Below, in pieces: positions 16,310 to 25,280 of a stretch of 64,000 bases of DNA (position 1 is its first letter; each line of letters starts with the position of its first letter). Location: contig NZ_CP114287.1 in NCBI RefSeq assembly GCF_027111295.1, positions 1,612,001 through 1,676,000 of the forward strand, in the 5' to 3' direction. The notes under the pieces were generated by a model. That model was not told the DNA's origin and did not search any database. It worked only from the letters and a program-made list of their open reading frames with translations. Made by a program: the position numbers and the translations under genes. Origin of the DNA: Flavobacterium gelatinilyticum. GTDB lineage: Bacteria; Bacteroidota; Bacteroidia; Flavobacteriales; Flavobacteriaceae.

Positions 16310-17068
16310 TTATTGGTAAACCCTTACATAATCTACGTAAAATTTTTGCGGTAAAACTGAATCATCGACATCCGGTCCGCCAAAATTGCCGCCAATTGCT
16401 AAATTTACAATGATATAAAATGGTTTATCAAAAGGCCACGTATTTTCATTTTTGATTTCAGGATTGAAAGTATAAACTAAAGTTGTATCAACAAAAAAAT
16501 CGATTTTGTCTTTATTCCATTCGATGGCATATACATGATAACCTTCTTCGATATTTGGAAATTCGGTTCTTTTGGTATTAATGGTGTTTCCGTGGCTGTC
16601 TTGTGTATGAAGTGTTGTGTAGACCATGTGAGGATCTCTTCCTATATATTCTAAGATATCAATTTCTCCGGTTTTTGGCCATTTCACCTCATCAATATTG
16701 GCGCCTAACATCCAGAATGCGGGCCATAATCCGTGTCCGACCGGAAGTTTTGCTCTTGCTTCAATACGTCCGTATTTAAATTCTTTTTTGCCTTTTGTCG
16801 TAATTTTTGTTGAAGAATAGACATTTCCGTCTTTTTTGGCTTCAATAATTAAATTTCCGTCTTTTATTTCGTGGTTGGTTTTGGTATAAATTTGTCTTTC
16901 GTTATTTCCCCAGCCGCATAAATTAGGACATCCGTCACCGGTTTCGAAATTCCAGAATTTTTCATTTATCGTTTTTTTACTGAAATTTTCCTCCCAGACT
17001 AATTTTCTTTTTACTTCCTGGGCATAGGAAAATCCGCAGACTAATAACAACAGTACTAGCTTGTTCAT
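16310..17068 (-). CDS. Secreted GH16 endo-beta-glucanase (laminarinase type)
   Basis: 252 residues: a signal peptide (MNKLVLLLLVCGFSYAQ) and one glycoside hydrolase family 16 domain. The catalytic signature is GEIDILE, with nucleophile Glu135, Asp137 and acid/base Glu140. Substrate-cleft residues WGNNERQIYT, GRIEARAKLP and LWPAFWMLG are typical of beta-1,3-glucanases. It is predicted to cut beta-1,3 or mixed-linkage glucans retaining the anomeric configuration. It is the last gene of the SusC/SusD locus and lacks a lipoprotein Cys, so it is probably periplasmic or secreted. Confidence 0.93.
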   Translation of the reverse strand: MNKLVLLLLVCGFSYAQEVKRKLVWEENFSKKTINEKFWNFETGDGCPNLCGWGNNERQIYTKTNHEIKDGNLIIEAKKDGNVYSSTKITTKGKKEFKYGRIEARAKLPVGHGLWPAFWMLGANIDEVKWPKTGEIDILEYIGRDPHMVYTTLHTQDSHGNTINTKRTEFPNIEEGYHVYAIEWNKDKIDFFVDTTLVYTFNPEIKNENTWPFDKPFYIIVNLAIGGNFGGPDVDDSVLPQKFYVDYVRVYQ

Positions 17069-17141
17069 AGTTTTATTTTAAAAATTATAAATTAAGAAGG
17101 CCAGCCGAAACTGACCTTCTCACTCTTACTAATTAATTAAC

Positions 17142-18800
17142 CTATTGATATACTTTAACGTAATCAACTTCCAGGGTTGACTGTGTAAAAGCAGGATCAA
17201 TATTGCCTCCCAAATTACCACCCATTGCAACATTCAGTATTAAGAAAAAGTCGCTGTTAAAAGGTAATGATCCATCATTTGGCAATGAATGTATTATTGT
17301 ATCGTCAACATATATTGTTATAGATGCAGGACTCCAGATCGTTTTGTAGACGTGGAATTCTGTAGACACATTTGGAATAGTTTTAGAAGCCGTATTGGCA
17401 TTTCCGCCGAAACGTCCGGGATAATGAAATGTTCCATGAACCAGATTCTGAGCGTTTCCTACGTGTTCCATAATGTCAATTTCGCCGCAGGCCGGCCAGA
17501 TTTTCGTAGCATAATTCTGCCCCAGCATCCAGATAGCAGGCCATGTTCCGCCGCCAGAAGGTAATTTGGCACGAACCTCAACTTTACCGTACGTAAAGGC
17601 ATATTTACCATCTGTTTTCAGTCTTGCCGAAGAATATTCTGCTCCTCCAGAAGCTTCTTTTTTGGCTGTAATTTTCAGGAACCCTCCTTCAACCTTAATA
17701 TTAGAAGCTGAATTGGTATAATTTTGTTTTTCATTATTTCCCCAGCCGTTATCTCCTCTTCCTAAATCGTAAACCCATTTAGAAGGATCTGGTGCTCCGT
17801 CAACATCAAATTCATCTGACCATACTAAGTTGGTGTAATCTGTTGTTGGATTCTGATTTGGTGGTGTTGTAGTAAAGGTATGATACCATGCCAGTGCCGG
17901 ATTACCGCCCATTACCGCTCTTACTACCATACGGTTTGCTGTTATAGATAGAATTTCGTACGAACTTTGTCCGATATAATACCCCATGAAACCATTGTCT
18001 GAGAAGTTCAGCATTGTTCCTCTGGTTTGAGTCTGATGATTTGGATTAGACATTACAACCGATTCTGAAGGGCTTAATGAAACCGTTTTTACGCCGCCAG
18101 TATTGTAAGCTAAACAAGCATCGTCTGGTGAACTTCCTCCTGCTACACTTGCAAAAGCAGCATTAAAGAATGTTGATCCTCCGTTGTCTAATTCAAATTT
18201 CAATTGCTCCCCGTCTAAAGAGAAAGTCAGCACATTTTCGTATAAACAGCTGCTAGTAGGCGATGCTGCTTTTTCGAATGCTCCGGCAGAGTAATAATTT
18301 GGATAGTAGTTTTTAGTAGCGTCACTATCATTCTGACCAACACCTAAATGCCCAGGTTCAGAAGCTGACCAATACCATTTTTTAGATGTTCCGCCAGTTA
18401 AGAACTGTACTGCTTCAGGATCGCTGAAATTGCTTAACACTTCCACTTCAACAGTTGTATTTGATGCTACACCTCCCCTGCCGTATGCAATTACGGTTAC
18501 GGTATATTTATTTACACCTGTTTTAGTGAATGTTTTTTCGAAATGACCGCCCGGTGCATTTGCTGATGTACCATCGCTAAATGTATATTTAAACGAAACG
18601 GCATTATCCGCAGTAGCTATAAGTTTTACTTTTCCGGATCCGTCTCCAAAAGGATCATCTGCAGTTTTACCTACAAGAGCAGCCGTAACCTTAATATTTG
18701 ACGGTGCACTCAGATCGCCGAAGGAATAATCGTCGTTCTGACAACTTATTGCTAAGAGCAGTGCAAAAAGTAATACGAAGTATTTATTGTATTTTTTCAT
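17142..18800 (-). CDS. PKD-GH16 outer-membrane lipoprotein glucanase
   Basis: About 552 residues. Starting at MKKYNKYF gives a lipoprotein signal (LFALLLAISC); a Met ten codons upstream is less likely. A PKD-like domain (about 35-130, FKYTFSDGTSANAPGG) is followed by an uncharacterised beta-rich module (about 135-320) and a C-terminal GH16 domain with GEIDIMEH (Glu440, Asp442, Glu445). It is predicted to sit on the cell surface and start degradation of a beta-glucan before SusC import. It is the second GH16 of the locus, about 70 bp ahead of the other. Confidence 0.9.
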   Translation of the reverse strand: MKKYNKYFVLLFALLLAISCQNDDYSFGDLSAPSNIKVTAALVGKTADDPFGDGSGKVKLIATADNAVSFKYTFSDGTSANAPGGHFEKTFTKTGVNKYTVTVIAYGRGGVASNTTVEVEVLSNFSDPEAVQFLTGGTSKKWYWSASEPGHLGVGQNDSDATKNYYPNYYSAGAFEKAASPTSSCLYENVLTFSLDGEQLKFELDNGGSTFFNAAFASVAGGSSPDDACLAYNTGGVKTVSLSPSESVVMSNPNHQTQTRGTMLNFSDNGFMGYYIGQSSYEILSITANRMVVRAVMGGNPALAWYHTFTTTPPNQNPTTDYTNLVWSDEFDVDGAPDPSKWVYDLGRGDNGWGNNEKQNYTNSASNIKVEGGFLKITAKKEASGGAEYSSARLKTDGKYAFTYGKVEVRAKLPSGGGTWPAIWMLGQNYATKIWPACGEIDIMEHVGNAQNLVHGTFHYPGRFGGNANTASKTIPNVSTEFHVYKTIWSPASITIYVDDTIIHSLPNDGSLPFNSDFFLILNVAMGGNLGGNIDPAFTQSTLEVDYVKVYQ

Positions 18801-18857
18801 TTTTCTGATTTTTATAAAATGTAAATTCATTTTAATTGCATTGATAATCCCTTGTTC

Positions 18858-20453
18858 CTATTTATGGAAATACACATTATCAATATAAATAGTATGGCTT
18901 CCGCTTGGGTTTCCTGAGTAAATAAGCTGTGCAATATGTGCTCTGGTTGTTAATCCGGTAAAATCACTTAACGGAATATCCAGGCTTACCCACTGTCCTT
19001 GTGCCGGAGCGGTAAATCGCAATTCGTGTTCTTTGTCATCTCCTCCTCCGTTGTATACTCCGTTTGGTCCAAAATCAACTAATTTAATTCGGAATTCTGT
19101 AAAATCAGACGACCATACATCTACATGGAAATGTGTCATACCGCTGGCATCTATTGGGGACGAAGGTTCTATACCTACAAAATTTAAATCAGAATATTTT
19201 TTAACTGCATTTCCTGCAACAGCTGTTTCTTCTAATGTTGCTGCAGACCAGTCTGTACGCCAGGTTTGAATGCCAATATTAGAATAAGCATCGCTGAATA
19301 ATGAAATTACATCTCCCGAGGCTCTTGTTGGGGTTGGTGCCGGAGTTGTAAGTGATTCGCTGTCTTTATAGAAATAAATATTATCGATATAAACATTTTT
19401 ACCGGCAGGTAATCCAACTAATTTTAATTGGAATATATCATTTACAGTCATTCCCTGGCTTGTGAATGCCGAAATAGGAATATTTAAACTTGTCCACTGA
19501 TTCGCTGTAAGATTACTTGTTACTGGTCTTTCAACCGGTCCCGGCTTGATTAAAGATACTTCCAGTTTATCTAAATCTGCTGTCCAGACATCCATATGAA
19601 GATATTCCATTCCGGAAACATCAATTGTCACACCGTCAGCCAGGGCAATTCCCTGATAATTCAGATTGTTATAATTCAGGATTTTGTCTCCATTCAGATC
19701 AAATTCAGTATAGCTTGTAGACTGACCCCAGTTAGGATAGAAATTGGTTCCTGCTACATTTGTATATTTTGAACTGTAAATAGAAATTACATTTCCTGCC
19801 AGTCTGTTTGGAGGCGTTGGTGCAGAAGCTGTTGGATTAAGCACTAATTTTGCTGTAACTTCCTGTGTATATTCTGTAGTTTTAACAGCCGCACTTTTTG
19901 AAACAACACGAATAGTATACACTCCGGCTTCTTTATATGTGTATGAAACCTCTGCTCCGTTATTAGCAGTAAGCGGTTCTGTTACGCCTTCTTCTCCAAA
20001 ATAAACATCGTAAAACAAAGCATAATCTGCTGTTGCTTTTACGGTTACTTTTTTAGAAACTGACAAATCATTTGTAACCACTACAACCAAATTTTCAGGT
20101 GCTTTGAAAGAAACCACAACTTCCTGAACTTTTTCAGTAGTTTGTCCGTTAACTCCCATTGCAATAATTTTACTTTGGTACACTCCTTCTTTATAAGTAT
20201 GTGTTGTAGTTCCTCCCGAGGCAAAATAAGCAGATTCGGGAGATCCGTCTCCAAAGTTTATTTTGAATTGTGTTACTCCTTCTCCGGTTGGTAAAAAAGT
20301 TACTTTTCCGGAGTTATCCTGAGTTACTGTAGTCAGAGCTGCTAAGTTTGCAGGTCCGCCTAAGCCCTCTAAATCAATATTGTTATCGTCGCTCGAACAG
20401 CTTAAGAAAAGCATCAGGGCGAAGAAACTTATAATAAAATGTATTTTTTTCAT
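18858..20453 (-). CDS. Surface glycan-binding lipoprotein with two homologous modules
   Basis: 531 residues. Lipoprotein signal with SCSSDDNN, then two PKD-like stretches (FKINFGDGSPES; YDVYFGEEGVTEP), then two tandem homologous modules of about 150-160 residues. These start GNVISIYSSKYTN and GDVISLFSDAYSN, and each carries an MxxxHxDVW motif and ends in a VYIDNIYFYK or IYIDNVYFHK strand. They resemble galactose-binding-like carbohydrate-binding modules. The gene lies directly after susD, the usual place for a SusE-like binding protein. No catalytic residues were seen. Confidence 0.85.
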   Translation of the reverse strand: MKKIHFIISFFALMLFLSCSSDDNNIDLEGLGGPANLAALTTVTQDNSGKVTFLPTGEGVTQFKINFGDGSPESAYFASGGTTTHTYKEGVYQSKIIAMGVNGQTTEKVQEVVVSFKAPENLVVVVTNDLSVSKKVTVKATADYALFYDVYFGEEGVTEPLTANNGAEVSYTYKEAGVYTIRVVSKSAAVKTTEYTQEVTAKLVLNPTASAPTPPNRLAGNVISIYSSKYTNVAGTNFYPNWGQSTSYTEFDLNGDKILNYNNLNYQGIALADGVTIDVSGMEYLHMDVWTADLDKLEVSLIKPGPVERPVTSNLTANQWTSLNIPISAFTSQGMTVNDIFQLKLVGLPAGKNVYIDNIYFYKDSESLTTPAPTPTRASGDVISLFSDAYSNIGIQTWRTDWSAATLEETAVAGNAVKKYSDLNFVGIEPSSPIDASGMTHFHVDVWSSDFTEFRIKLVDFGPNGVYNGGGDDKEHELRFTAPAQGQWVSLDIPLSDFTGLTTRAHIAQLIYSGNPSGSHTIYIDNVYFHK

Positions 20454-20465
20454 AATAGTATCTTT

Positions 20466-21965
20466 TTAATATCCAGGATTTTGCTGCCAGTTTCCGTTTG
20501 CGAATTGAATTTCTTCAATTGGAATTGGAAATAATTCGTTCTTGTCTTTTTTGAATCCCGGAATTGTTCCTTCTGCTTTTCCTGTTCTCACCAAGTCAAA
20601 GAAACGATGTCCTTCTCCAAAAAGTTCTGCTCTTCTTTCTGCCCAGATAAAATCGGTTAAGGCATTTCCTGAAGCTGCAATATCATGATTGGTATCGCCA
20701 AAAGCGCGTCTTCTTACTTCATTAAGATATGTTCTTGCTTTTGCGTCGTTGATGCCGCCTCTGTTATACGCTTCGGCAGCCATTAATAAAACATCCGAAT
20801 AACGAATAGATCTGTAGTTGTTCGGGTTTGTCAGGTTTAAATCTCCTTGAGCATCGTTGCTTCTTTTTCTAGGAAGGTATTTTCTGTTGAAAAAACCAGT
20901 GTCTTCATTTCCTTTCCCAAATGCTACTCCATTACCATTATCCCATGTTGGATTAGCCGCAGCCCAAGCCGCAATATCTAAAATGGTAACATCTTTACGT
21001 CTGTCACCTACTTCAAATGAATCTGCACTTTCCTGAGTTGGGATATTAAAACTGAATCCTGCTGAAAATAAAGGCCCTGAATATCCTCTTACTCCGCTGA
21101 ATCCAACTGCCACATTACCCTCGCTGCATTGTAAACATTCGAATCCTGCTCCTTCAACATCTGTATACTGAACTTCAAAAACAGATTCACTTCCGTTTTC
21201 TCCTTCCATTTCAAATATGCTATTATAATCTGTTACCAGTGTATATTTTCCGGATGTAATTACCGCCTCAAGTGCAGTTGCGGCCTGCTGGAATTTATTT
21301 TGATATAAGTACACTTTTCCAAGCAAAGCCTGTGCTGCAGTTTTTGTAACTCTTCCTGTCTGAGAGGCATTAGGAGCTAAATTTTCTGAAGCAAAAATCA
21401 AATCGGCTTCGATTGCGGCATATACTTCCTGAGTTGATAAACGCGGGAATGTTTTTTCGTCACCTACTTTAAATCTGGCATCCGGTTTCATTGGAATTCC
21501 TCCAAACCATTTTACCAATTCGAACTCGTAGTAAGCTCTAAGGAAACGAGTTTCGGCAATAAGCTGTGTTTTTCCCTGAAAATCAGTTTTGTCTTTAAAC
21601 TCCATGATGTAGTTGGTTCTCTGAACTCCTGCAAACATCCAGTCCCAAAGGTTCTTAAGATTACTGTTTACGGGAGTATGAATCATATCATCTATCTGCT
21701 GAAATCCTATTACGTCAGTCGGGCTTTCTCCTCCTGCCAGTGTATTATCTGAAGCAATTTCGCCTAATAATGCATTTAAATAGGTAGACTGTAAAATATC
21801 GTAAGCTGCGATAAGTGCATCATTGTAATCGCTCTGAGAGTTGAAATAGTTCTCAGAATCGATTGAATAGGCCGGTTTTGGGCTGACAAATTCGTCTGAA
21901 CAGGAAACACAAAGAGTAGAGAACAGAATGAGTGCCGCAACGGTTGTATATAAATATTTTTTCAT
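20466..21965 (-). CDS. SusD/RagB-family nutrient-binding outer-membrane lipoprotein
   Basis: 499 residues with a lipoprotein signal (TLCVSCSDEF). The SusD TPR core is visible in YNDALIAAYDILQSTY, GKTQLIAETRFLRAYYEFEL and TKTAAQALLGKVYLYQNKF, and the C-terminal RRAELFGEGHRFFDLVRTG and FPIPIEEIQFANGNWQQN are family hallmarks. It caps the SusC barrel and binds glycan. It lies 11 bp downstream of susC, in the same operon. Confidence 0.95.
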   Translation of the reverse strand: MKKYLYTTVAALILFSTLCVSCSDEFVSPKPAYSIDSENYFNSQSDYNDALIAAYDILQSTYLNALLGEIASDNTLAGGESPTDVIGFQQIDDMIHTPVNSNLKNLWDWMFAGVQRTNYIMEFKDKTDFQGKTQLIAETRFLRAYYEFELVKWFGGIPMKPDARFKVGDEKTFPRLSTQEVYAAIEADLIFASENLAPNASQTGRVTKTAAQALLGKVYLYQNKFQQAATALEAVITSGKYTLVTDYNSIFEMEGENGSESVFEVQYTDVEGAGFECLQCSEGNVAVGFSGVRGYSGPLFSAGFSFNIPTQESADSFEVGDRRKDVTILDIAAWAAANPTWDNGNGVAFGKGNEDTGFFNRKYLPRKRSNDAQGDLNLTNPNNYRSIRYSDVLLMAAEAYNRGGINDAKARTYLNEVRRRAFGDTNHDIAASGNALTDFIWAERRAELFGEGHRFFDLVRTGKAEGTIPGFKKDKNELFPIPIEEIQFANGNWQQNPGY

Positions 21966-21976
21966 TTTAACTGAAA

Positions 21977-24900
21977 TTAAAAATTAATGTTTAAGCCCAT
22001 AATATAGGTTCTCGGAATAGGATAAAATCCGTAGTCGATTCCGGCACCAATTGGCGACTGAGAAACACCGTCTTTGTTTGTAGGACCAAATGAAGCTCCC
22101 GGGTCAAATCCTTTATATTTCGTAAAAGTGTACAGATTATTTACACCGGCATACAATCTTAGTTTGGTAATTCCGGCTTTTTGAGTCACCTGAGGATCAA
22201 GCGTATATCCTAACTGAACGTTCTGGATTCTTAAATAAGACGCATCTTCAACAAAATAATCTGAAAGTACATTATTTGACGTCGCGCCTGTTGTTACTCT
22301 TGGAACAGTATTGCTTGTGCCTTCGCCTGTCCATCTGTCTAAGACATAATCTAAACGGTTGGCATCAGGCAGTACTCTTTCGTAATTACGTACCATATCA
22401 TTTCCTACTGAAGCAAATGCATAAACAGCAAAATCAAGATTTTTATAATTTAACTGAACATTGAAACCCATTGTAGCATCGGCAATTGGATCTCCAATAT
22501 TTGTTTTATCTTTTGTATCGATAACTCCGTCTCCGTTAACATCAACAAAACGAATATCACCTGGAGACGCTTTTGCTCCTAAAGCCTGCTGAGAAGGATG
22601 TGCATCCACTTCTGCCTGATTCTGGAAAATACCGTCTGTTTTATATCCATAGAAATAACCAATTGGTTTTCCTTTTTCCATTCTTGATGCTGCAGGCTGT
22701 CCTACACCAAAAGAACCCTGCTCGATAAATCCGGTACCGTTATTTACTTCCAGTACTTCATTTTTAAGGAAAGTGACATTGTAACCTATACTCATTGAGA
22801 AAGAATCTGAGAATTTCTCTCTGTAATCTATAGCAAATTCAAGTCCTGAATTTCGTACTGTACCTGCATTCATTGTAGGCGGATCTGCTCCAGGAGCTCC
22901 AATACCTGTAATTCCCGAAACCGGAATACGCGGAATCAATAAATCTTTTCTGGTATCAATAAAATAATCGGTTACGATAGAAATTTTATCGTCTAATAAT
23001 CGTAAGTCAAAACCAACGTCAAATTTTCTGGCTTCTTCCCATTTTAAATCCGGGTTTGGGATTTGACCTGTTGCTACTCCGTTTACCAGCGCACCGTTGA
23101 AAACATAAGTTGCTTCACCGGTTAATAAACTTAGGAAACCGTTATTAGGAATCTGGTCATTTCCTAAAGTACCGTAACTCGCTCTAAATTTTAAGAAATT
23201 TACTGTTTTTGGCTGTCCGAAGAAGCTCTCGTCAGATACCACCCATCCCGCTGTAAAAGAAGGAAAATATCCTACTTTGTTTCCAGGTCCGAATTTAGTA
23301 GAAGAATCGCGTCTGATCATAGCTGAGAAAAGGTATTTCCCTTTATAATCATACTGCGCTCTTCCAAAATAAGAAAGTCTTCTCTGATCGTAAACGTAAC
23401 CGCCTGTATTTAATGCAGTAGGTAATCCTTTTGTTAAAGAAAGATCAGCATAGTCCCATGAATTATTTGGAACATCGTATCCGGTGCCGAATGCTGAATT
23501 ACCCCACTGTTTGTAAATCGTATTTCCTAAAGTTGCTGTAATATTATGACTTTCGGCGATTTTTGTATTATAGGTTGCATAAATATCAAAAGAGTAATCG
23601 TTGTCGTTTGTTGCAGTCTGCGTAACAGAACTTCTTTGTACGTCAAATACTTTTCCGCCGTAGCTTATTTGTTTTCCAAATGTTTTTGCTTCGCTGTTTG
23701 AAGTATTAAATCCTATTGAACTTGATAATACAAATCCTTTAAAGATTTTATAGTCCAGACCAAAATTACCATTGATTTTTTTGTAATTGTAATCATTATA
23801 GGTATTCTCGATCTGTGCAAGCGGATTGATAATTTCATTTCCTAAGCCAGAGGTTGGCACTAAAGTATATTCGCCTGCATCATTGTAAGGTTTTAAAACA
23901 GAAGGAACGTTTAAAGCATTGAACAATACAGAACCTAATCCGTTTTCGTTCAGGGTTTTTCTGTTAAAATAGGTATAGATAACATTTGTTTTTAATTTGA
24001 ATTTATCACTTAAATCTGCTCCTAAAGCAATTCTTGCCGTGTTTCTTAAAAATCCTGATTTATCTTCTCCTACGATACCTTCCTGGTCCAGATGCGAACC
24101 ACTGATCGAATACGAAATTTTATCTGATCCTCCTGATATGGTTAAATCGCTGTTGATAAGGGGTACACCTTTACGAACAACTTCTTTCTGCCAGTCGGTT
24201 CCTTTACCTAAACCGCTTACATTCGGGTAAGGAAGTGCCTGTCCGCCGTTTGCATAACTTTCGTTCAGCAACAAAGCATATTCTGTCGCATCCAGAGTCG
24301 ATAATTTTTTAGAAGCTTCCTGAAAACCGGTATAACTGTTGAAAGAAATTTTTGTTTTCGAATTTTTCTTTCCCATTTTGGTAGTAATCAAAATAATCCC
24401 GTTTGCTCCAATTGTACCGTAAATAGCAGCCTGAGCATCTTTTAAAACCGTAATCGTTTCGATATCATTAGGATTCAGGACATTTAAATCTCCTACATAA
24501 CCATCTATAATAGTAGTAGGTCCGTTTTGACCATTTGTGGCTATACCACGAATACGAACATCGATTGGTGCTCCCGGCGCTCCTGACTGCGTGGTAACAT
24601 TTACCCCCGAAATTGTTCCTTGTAAAGCCTGCTCGATTCTTGCTGGTTTCAGGATATCAAGCGTTTTACTGTCGATTACAGAAACAGCACCCGTAACTTC
24701 TCTCTTTTTCTGGGTACCGTAACCAATTACAACGACTTCATCTAATGATTTAGCATCGTCGCTAAGTTTTACCGTCATTTTTGGTCCTGAAACCGCAACT
24801 TCCTGCGTTTTAAAGCCAATGTAACTAAAGACAATTGTTGTTCCTTTCGGGACATCATTAAGTTTAAAAGATCCGTCGAAGTCCGTGGTTGTACTTTTGG

Positions 24901-25039
24901 ACGAATTTTTAACTTTTACATTTACTCCCGGCAATGACAATCCGGCAGCATCGAATACAGTTCCTGATACATCCTGATTCTGCGAGAAAGCAAAACCTGT
25001 ACACAGTAACAGTACTGCAAGTAATAATTTAGATTTCAT
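21977..25039 (-). CDS. SusC/RagA-family TonB-dependent outer-membrane transporter
   Basis: 1020 residues, normal size. Signal peptide (LLAVLLLCTGFAFSQ), a carboxypeptidase-regulatory-like domain (VSGTVFDAAGLSLPGVNV), a TonB-box-like segment and plug (DEVVVIGYGTQKKREVTG), and a 22-strand beta-barrel ending YGFYPIPRTYIMGLNINF with the terminal Phe. It imports oligosaccharides made by the surface GH16. It is the first structural gene of the locus. The 241-bp gap before it should hold the regulated promoter, but no clear TAnnTTTG match was found there. Confidence 0.95.
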   Translation of the reverse strand: MKSKLLLAVLLLCTGFAFSQNQDVSGTVFDAAGLSLPGVNVKVKNSSKSTTTDFDGSFKLNDVPKGTTIVFSYIGFKTQEVAVSGPKMTVKLSDDAKSLDEVVVIGYGTQKKREVTGAVSVIDSKTLDILKPARIEQALQGTISGVNVTTQSGAPGAPIDVRIRGIATNGQNGPTTIIDGYVGDLNVLNPNDIETITVLKDAQAAIYGTIGANGIILITTKMGKKNSKTKISFNSYTGFQEASKKLSTLDATEYALLLNESYANGGQALPYPNVSGLGKGTDWQKEVVRKGVPLINSDLTISGGSDKISYSISGSHLDQEGIVGEDKSGFLRNTARIALGADLSDKFKLKTNVIYTYFNRKTLNENGLGSVLFNALNVPSVLKPYNDAGEYTLVPTSGLGNEIINPLAQIENTYNDYNYKKINGNFGLDYKIFKGFVLSSSIGFNTSNSEAKTFGKQISYGGKVFDVQRSSVTQTATNDNDYSFDIYATYNTKIAESHNITATLGNTIYKQWGNSAFGTGYDVPNNSWDYADLSLTKGLPTALNTGGYVYDQRRLSYFGRAQYDYKGKYLFSAMIRRDSSTKFGPGNKVGYFPSFTAGWVVSDESFFGQPKTVNFLKFRASYGTLGNDQIPNNGFLSLLTGEATYVFNGALVNGVATGQIPNPDLKWEEARKFDVGFDLRLLDDKISIVTDYFIDTRKDLLIPRIPVSGITGIGAPGADPPTMNAGTVRNSGLEFAIDYREKFSDSFSMSIGYNVTFLKNEVLEVNNGTGFIEQGSFGVGQPAASRMEKGKPIGYFYGYKTDGIFQNQAEVDAHPSQQALGAKASPGDIRFVDVNGDGVIDTKDKTNIGDPIADATMGFNVQLNYKNLDFAVYAFASVGNDMVRNYERVLPDANRLDYVLDRWTGEGTSNTVPRVTTGATSNNVLSDYFVEDASYLRIQNVQLGYTLDPQVTQKAGITKLRLYAGVNNLYTFTKYKGFDPGASFGPTNKDGVSQSPIGAGIDYGFYPIPRTYIMGLNINF

Positions 25040-25280
25040 AATTAGTTAGTTTTTATTGAAGTTTAAAATTATTTGTTCCGCTTATGAAAACGATAAATTT
25101 AACCTCAACAAAAAACATACATCACAAAAAAAAGTAGTCGAAAATCAGGATATAATAAAAAATACGCCCAATTGCCTATAATTTCCGAATGTTAATTTCT
25201 TTAACATTTTCTCTGGATTTTCCCAAGAAAAGCTTAATGTTGAGGTAATGTATAGTTTTTTGAAGTTGGTTTTTCACCTA

